Source: Tindallia magadiensis (GTDB lineage Bacteria; Bacillota; Clostridia; Peptostreptococcales; Tindalliaceae). From it: a DNA stretch of 64,000 bases. The notes beneath the pieces were generated by a model. It was not told where the DNA came from. It saw only the letters and a program-made list of their open reading frames with translations, and ran no database searches. Shown here piece by piece: positions 59,815-64,000 of the stretch. Location: positions 620,001 to 684,000 of the forward strand of contig NZ_FOQA01000001.1 in assembly GCF_900113635.1 (NCBI RefSeq), read 5' to 3'. Position numbers and translations under genes: made by a program. Within the stretch, counting starts at the first letter, position 1. Every line of letters begins with the position of its first letter.

Positions 59815-60786
59815 TTACAGAATTTCTTTAATGACTTTTGCAATCCGATCGGCGTTCGGCACAACATATTGCTCTAAAATCGGATTAAAAGGAATGGGTA
59901 CATTTAAAGCTCCTACTCTTTTAATCGGTGCATCTAAATCATCAAAACATTCATCCGCTACAATTGCTGCAATCTCAGCACCAAATCCACTTCTTTTAAC
60001 GGCTTCGTGCACGACAACTAATCGATTGGTTTTTGCAACAGACGTCTTAATAGCTTCTACATCCAGTGGTACTAATGTTCTTGGATCCAACACCTCCACC
60101 GAAATGCCTTCTCCCGCCAACACCTCTGCTGCTGACAGTGCCTGCGGAACCATTCCACCAAGCGCAACCACCGTTACATCATCACCTTCACGGTGAATTT
60201 TGGCTTTGCCGAAAGGTATAGGTTCAATCTTTTCCGGCACTTCGCCTTCCATGCCATACAGCACTTTGTTTTCAAAAAACATCACCGGATTTTCATCTCG
60301 AATAGACGCAATCAGCAATCCCGCATAATCTTCCGGTGTTGAAGGCATCACCACTTTAACACCAGGAACATGGGTCATCCAGGCTTCTAAAGACTGGGAG
60401 TGCTGAGCTGCTGCTGAAATACCGCCGCCATAGGGCATCCGAAGCGTCATTGGTACTGTCGCTTTTCCGCCAAACATATAGCGCATTTTTGCTGCCTGAT
60501 TGACCACTTGATCCATTGCTACTGTGAGAAAATCATTAAACATTAGTTCTGCTACCGGTCTCATCCCAACGGCTGCCGCTCCCACTGCCGCACCAACTAT
60601 AGCGGTTTCAGAAATAGGTGTGTCTCTTACTCTTTCTTCGCCATATTGGCTAAACAGGTTACCAGTAACACCAAAGCACCCACCAAACTGTCCTACATCT
60701 TCACCAATAATAAAGACTCGGTCATCCCGTTCCATTTCTTGACGGAGGGCTTCGCGAATTGCTTCTGCACATGTCATTTTAGCCAT
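59815..60786 (-). CDS. acoB: Acetoin dehydrogenase E1 beta subunit (thiamine-PP dependent)
   Basis: A 323-residue subunit that pairs with AcoA to cleave acetoin. It has FIIGEDVGQFGGCFGVTGNLF near residue 26, DTPISETAIVGAAVGAAAVGMRPV, and LDPRTLVPLDVEAI with RLVVVHEA in the C-terminal half, all standard for this transketolase-like family. ATG at 60786 shares one base with the acoA stop (TAATG). Confidence 0.93.
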   Translation of the reverse strand: MAKMTCAEAIREALRQEMERDDRVFIIGEDVGQFGGCFGVTGNLFSQYGEERVRDTPISETAIVGAAVGAAAVGMRPVAELMFNDFLTVAMDQVVNQAAKMRYMFGGKATVPMTLRMPYGGGISAAAQHSQSLEAWMTHVPGVKVVMPSTPEDYAGLLIASIRDENPVMFFENKVLYGMEGEVPEKIEPIPFGKAKIHREGDDVTVVALGGMVPQALSAAEVLAGEGISVEVLDPRTLVPLDVEAIKTSVAKTNRLVVVHEAVKRSGFGAEIAAIVADECFDDLDAPIKRVGALNVPIPFNPILEQYVVPNADRIAKVIKEIL

Positions 60787-61769
60787 TAGGACCACACCTC
60801 CTCAACCATATCTGTGTAAACATCCTGAACCGCCTCTTCCACCACTGGATCCGGACTTTCTTCTGCAAACTTAATAGCCTCTTCTACCTGGTCCGTTACT
60901 TCTTCGTCGATGGTGTTCAGTTCACTTTCTTCACAGATTTCCATTTCTAATAATTTCTTCCGGAATCTTCCAACAGGCTCTTTTGCTTTCCATTGTTGAA
61001 CTTCTTCATCTGGTCGATAATTAGTGGGATCTCCTTCAAAATGCCCTCGATGGCGATAGGTTTTACATTCAATCAGGCTTGGTCCTTCCCCGTTTCTAGC
61101 CCTCTTAACGGCTTCTTTAATCGCTTCGTATACGGCCACCACATCATTACCATCCACCGTTACTCCGGGAATACCATAAGCTACGGCACGATCCGAAACG
61201 TCTTTAATTTTCTGATGTTTTTCCTGACTGAGAGAAATTCCATACATATTGTTTTCGCATACAAACACCACTGGTAAATCCCACACAGACGCAAGATTAA
61301 TCCCTTCATGAAAGGTTGTTTGATTGGATGCACCATCTCCAAAGAAACAAACCGTGACATCATCTTTCTTCTGAAGTTTTGATGCCAGTCCTGCACCTGC
61401 CGCAATAGTAAAGCCACCACCAACGATCCCATTAGCTCCAAGAATACCAAGATCCACATCGGCTATATGCATGGAACCACCTTTTCCTTTACAGTATCCA
61501 GTGGCTTTCCCGTATAACTCTGCCATCATTTCGTTTAACTGTCCGCCTTTAGCTATCAAATGACCATGACCACGATGAGTACTGGTGATATAATCTGTCG
61601 TTTTCAGATTACTGCATGTCCCTACAGCTACAGCTTCTTCTCCCAGATAGGAGTGAACAAATCCAGGAATTTTGCCTTCTGCAAACAGTTCTGTTATCCG
61701 TGTCTCAAATATTCTTATTTCCTGCATTTTACGATACATATTTAGTAACAGGTCTTTTTCCATTTCCAT
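60786..61769 (-). CDS. acoA: Acetoin dehydrogenase E1 alpha subunit (thiamine-PP dependent)
   Basis: A 327-residue subunit. The ThDP motif is VCFFGDGASNQTTFHEGINLASVWDLPVVFVCENN (GDG...NN) near residue 140, after HRGHGHLIAKG and GKGGSMHIAD. E1 alpha subunits of acetoin and branched-chain or pyruvate complexes are similar; the neighbouring acoX and acoR decide in favour of acetoin. GGAGG precedes the ATG, with 20 bases after the Lin0512 gene. Confidence 0.92.
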   Translation of the reverse strand: MEMEKDLLLNMYRKMQEIRIFETRITELFAEGKIPGFVHSYLGEEAVAVGTCSNLKTTDYITSTHRGHGHLIAKGGQLNEMMAELYGKATGYCKGKGGSMHIADVDLGILGANGIVGGGFTIAAGAGLASKLQKKDDVTVCFFGDGASNQTTFHEGINLASVWDLPVVFVCENNMYGISLSQEKHQKIKDVSDRAVAYGIPGVTVDGNDVVAVYEAIKEAVKRARNGEGPSLIECKTYRHRGHFEGDPTNYRPDEEVQQWKAKEPVGRFRKKLLEMEICEESELNTIDEEVTDQVEEAIKFAEESPDPVVEEAVQDVYTDMVEEVWS

Positions 61770-61789
61770 TCACACGACACCTCCTCATT

Positions 61790-62155
61790 TCAATCCACTG
61801 CAACGGACACTTCAACGCACGCATTGGCTACCACCACACTATCGTCTATATCACCAAATCCCTGGACATATAAACCTGGAACAGCCATCCCTCCTTTCGT
61901 CACTTTAATGGATTTTTGACCTACAGGAAGTACTGATAAAACTTCTGATTCCTGTATCGATTCCGGATTAGGGCAAGCAATGGTGACATGAACCCGAATT
62001 TCATCAAAATCTTGAATTCCAAGCACTTCCTCCAAACCACAAAGGCAGCTTCGTCGAATAGCATCTTCTACAGCTCTTTTGGCTGCTTTTGTCATATCCT
62101 GACCATGGAGATCCGCACCAAAACCCAGTTCAATAATATACCGTTTCCACACCAA
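61790..62155 (-). CDS. Lin0512 family protein, first gene of the acetoin operon
   Basis: A 121-residue protein beginning WKRYIIELGFGADLHGQDMTKAA, with CGLEEVLGI and GQKSIKVTKGGMAVPGLYVQGFGD, which match the uncharacterised Lin0512 family. The start is a TTG at 62155, with GTG at 62152 also possible, behind GGGAGG. It is the first cistron after the sigma-54 promoter. The family is often found next to thiamine-PP enzyme operons, but I know no function for it. Confidence 0.85.
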   Translation of the reverse strand: MVWKRYIIELGFGADLHGQDMTKAAKRAVEDAIRRSCLCGLEEVLGIQDFDEIRVHVTIACPNPESIQESEVLSVLPVGQKSIKVTKGGMAVPGLYVQGFGDIDDSVVVANACVEVSVAVD

Positions 62156-62191
62156 TCATCACCTCCCTTGATTCTTCCAGTTATTGTTAAT

Positions 62192-62206
62192 GCATGTTTT
62201 GTGCCA
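62192..62206 (-). promoter_or_regulatory. Sigma-54 (-24/-12) promoter of the acetoin operon
   Basis: Minus strand TGGCAC-AAAAC-ATGC. GG at -24 (62204-62205) and GC at -12 (62192-62193) are correctly spaced. It differs from the TGGCAC-N5-TTGC consensus by one base. 37 bases before the Lin0512 start and downstream of the sigma-54 activator gene. Confidence 0.85.
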
Positions 62207-62213
62207 ACATTCT

Positions 62214-62266
62214 AAAAAAATAAAAAAAGTTTCATCGCATTAACCTTATTGAAAATGCAATGAAAC
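62214..62266 (-). terminator. Terminator of acoR
   Basis: On the minus strand GTTTCATTGCATT and AATGCGATGAAAC pair with one mismatch (62254-62266 and 62229-62241), followed by TTTTTTTATTTTTTT. It separates acoR from the operon promoter. Confidence 0.8.
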
Positions 62267-62389
62267 CTTCCTATTGATACTATTTTTTTAGTAAGCAAAG
62301 AATCTACTCAAATATCTTTTTTCGTCCTGATTCCTAACATTTTTTCTCCTTTTCTTCATAAGAAGCCATTTTGAGCACTTAAGCCCATC

Positions 62390-62421
62390 GTTAGAAAATA
62401 GGACATGTCATGTTTTCTAAC
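62390..62421. promoter_or_regulatory. Inverted repeat, candidate AcoR enhancer site
   Basis: Arms GTTAGAAAA (62390-62398) and TTTTCTAAC (62413-62421) around a core containing GACATGTC. Its centre is about 200 bases upstream of the -24 element, a usual distance for a sigma-54 activator site. No T run. Confidence 0.45.
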
Positions 62422-62469
62422 ATTTTATATTCTGTCAATGAATGTCTCTTCTTCACTGATGTCAATCAC

Positions 62470-64000
62470 TTAATTTGGCTTGTTGATATGATACTTTTTC
62501 ATTTTTTCATACAGGGTGTTCCTAGCAATACCCAATTGTTTTGCTGCTGCTGTTATTTTTCCGTTATTCCGGTGAATTGCCTTAACAATGGCTTCCGCTT
62601 CTATTTCCTGTAAGGATAGAACCAGCTCACCTTCGTTTTCCTCGTATGTTCGATATGGCCCTTTCTCCAGATAGACTGGTAGCAAATCTACTGTCAATAC
62701 TACGCCTTCTAACATATTAATAGCATATTCTAAAACATTCTCTAACTCCCTAACATTACCAGGCCATTGATAAGACTCCAATTTCTGGTAGAGTTGTTCT
62801 TCAATGCGATGAACTTGCTTTCCTAATTTCAAGGCTATCTTATCACAAAAATAATCAATCAGTTGGTGAAGATCTTCGCCTCTTTCTCTTAATGGCGGAA
62901 CTGTCACCGTAACGACATTCAAGCGATAGAACAAGTCCTGCCGAAATTCACCTTTCTCCACTTCTTGTTGAAGATTTTTATTCGTTGCAGCTATTAAACG
63001 AACATCTACCGGAACAGTGTATTCTCCACCAATTCGCAAGACGCTATTTTCTTGTAACACACGTAGTAAATTCACCTGCATGTCCAACGGCATATCCCCA
63101 ATTTCATCTAAAAAAAGTGTTCCGCCATCAGCCAGTTCAAATTTACCGGGGCGACCACCTTTAGATGCACCAGTAAAAGCACCTTCTTTATATCCAAAAA
63201 GTTCACTTTGAATCAACTCTCTCGGCATGGCTGCACAGTTTAAGGCAACAAAAGGTGCATCTCTCCGATCGCTGGCATTATGAATAGCCTGAGCAATCAT
63301 TTCTTTTCCGGTCCCACTTTCTCCCAGTACCAAAACCGTCGAAGGACTTTGAGAAACACTTTTTCCCTTTTGAATAACCTTTTTTATTTTTGAGCTGTTT
63401 CCAATGATATCTGTGAATCGATAACGAGCCTGAGAGCCAGCTATTTTGTTAATCATATGATGCACCTGTTTCATCTCTCTAAATACTAAAACAGCGCCTC
63501 TCACTTTCCCGGATCTACTTAGGATGGGTGTAGCACTAAAAGTACAATGAATTTGTTTGTGGTCTTTTTCAATTTGCAATTCTTCTTCTAGACATCGCTG
63601 GCCTGTTTCTAACACTTCCTGAATTTGATGTTTGCTTCTCAGTAAATCCTGAATTTGATAACCTATCAGCGTACTGGCGTGAGCTTCGAACATTCTTGTA
63701 AACGCTGCATTGACATGTGTAATCTCACCACTTTGATTTACCGACATGATCCCTTCGGAAATACTACTCATGACAGCTGTCAAATGTTTATGGGCTTCTA
63801 ACAATTTTTCCTGGGTTTCCCCTTTATGTAACTGGTTTTCAATCGCTCTTACAGCGGCTACCACCATCCCTTGATCCTTTTTATAGTCTCGCTCTACAGA
63901 GCAGGACAAGTTTAAGCAACCAATGATTTTCCCGGAATAAGCATGAATCGGAGCCGCTGAACAAAACCAAAGATGATGTTTTTGACAAAAATGCTCTGCA
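62470..64000 (-). CDS. acoR: AcoR, sigma-54-dependent activator of acetoin catabolism (N-terminus beyond the window)
   Basis: The frame runs to the right edge without a start: upstream of an in-frame TTG at 63909 it continues as HLWFCSAAPIHAYSGKIIGC, the end of a GAF domain typical of AcoR. Then come a PAS domain (SSISEGIMSVNQSGEITHVN), an AAA+ domain with Walker A GESGTGKE, the sigma-54-contact loop GAFTGA and Walker B GGTLFLDEIGD, and a Fis-type helix-turn-helix (NGKITAAAKQLGIARNTLYEKM). 510 codons are visible. It lies just upstream of the operon, with a -24/-12 promoter between. Confidence 0.93.
   Translation of the reverse strand, partial: AEHFCQKHHLWFCSAAPIHAYSGKIIGCLNLSCSVERDYKKDQGMVVAAVRAIENQLHKGETQEKLLEAHKHLTAVMSSISEGIMSVNQSGEITHVNAAFTRMFEAHASTLIGYQIQDLLRSKHQIQEVLETGQRCLEEELQIEKDHKQIHCTFSATPILSRSGKVRGAVLVFREMKQVHHMINKIAGSQARYRFTDIIGNSSKIKKVIQKGKSVSQSPSTVLVLGESGTGKEMIAQAIHNASDRRDAPFVALNCAAMPRELIQSELFGYKEGAFTGASKGGRPGKFELADGGTLFLDEIGDMPLDMQVNLLRVLQENSVLRIGGEYTVPVDVRLIAATNKNLQQEVEKGEFRQDLFYRLNVVTVTVPPLRERGEDLHQLIDYFCDKIALKLGKQVHRIEEQLYQKLESYQWPGNVRELENVLEYAINMLEGVVLTVDLLPVYLEKGPYRTYEENEGELVLSLQEIEAEAIVKAIHRNNGKITAAAKQLGIARNTLYEKMKKYHINKPN

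Noticed and set aside
62229-62266. GTTTCAT repeat read as an AcoR enhancer
   Set aside because: The long T-rich tract that follows on the minus strand fits a terminator of acoR better, and it is too close to the -24 box.
1-64000. CRISPR arrays, transposases, integrases, toxin-antitoxin or phage genes
   Set aside because: No spaced direct repeats, terminal inverted repeats with transposase, or recombinase motifs were seen on either strand.

Overview
The window is a dense, AT-rich stretch of a low-GC Gram-positive chromosome. It most likely comes from an anaerobic, fermentative member of the Clostridia (Bacillota). The evidence is strong GGAGG-type ribosome binding sites on nearly every gene, three T-box leaders, a Bacillus-type Pho box, an infC-rpmI-rplT operon, PolA without proofreading carboxylates, rubredoxin, a ferredoxin-fused aldo/keto reductase and an acetoin dehydrogenase operon. 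I cannot name a genus from sequence alone. No phage, transposon, integrase, CRISPR array or rRNA is visible, so this is core chromosome with small accessory modules.

Layout. 1-2.6 kb: a partial unknown gene, an unknown 222-residue protein, an AlaX-type tRNA editing protein and tRNA-Leu(GAG). 2.6-8.7 kb: an oligopeptide-type binding lipoprotein, coaE, polA, tRNA-Leu(CAA) and a cation efflux transporter. 8.7-10.8 kb: a DegS/DegU-like two-component pair plus a small DUF896 gene. 11-14.5 kb: an M23 peptidase and a bactofilin, then DUF881, trpS and a small membrane protein. 14.7-22.9 kb: glutaredoxin, ArsR regulator, then the phosphate module phoU-pstB-pstA-pstC-pstS with phoR-phoP and a CsoR-family gene. 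23-26.3 kb: rubredoxin, ysxC and lon. 26.5-30.2 kb: paired chromate-type transporters, a small unknown protein, and a T-box-controlled paaK with its ACT-domain partner. 30.3-42.9 kb: translation-related genes (tyrS, pheST, an rRNA-type methyltransferase, rplT-rpmI-infC, thrS) together with nagZ, zapA, DUF445 and a thioredoxin-like gene. 43-49.6 kb: a sensor kinase, a NarL-type regulator, a second kinase and an ABC-2 exporter. 49.7-56 kb: a DUF418 membrane protein, a MarR/FMN-binding/flavodoxin operon, an aminotransferase, an aldo/keto reductase and a hydrolase. 56.1-64 kb: the acetoin dehydrogenase operon (Lin0512-acoA-acoB-acoX-acoC-acoL) behind the sigma-54 activator acoR, which runs off the right edge.

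How it works together. Regulation is unusually legible. Five 11-bp-spaced Pho repeats sit over the pstS promoter, next to phoPR. A sigma-54 (-24/-12) promoter lies between acoR and the acetoin genes. Three T-box leaders read as Phe (pheS), Phe (paaK) and Thr (thrS), and each specifier triplet agrees with the T-box base that pairs with the tRNA discriminator. A 38-bp perfect palindrome lies upstream of the MarR operon. The most unexpected point is the Phe-type T-box on paaK/ACT, which ties an aryl-CoA ligase to phenylalanyl-tRNA charging. Several real genes are shorter than 60 codons (rubredoxin, DUF896, a 53-residue membrane protein). Two genes (infC, acoR) extend upstream of their first obvious start.
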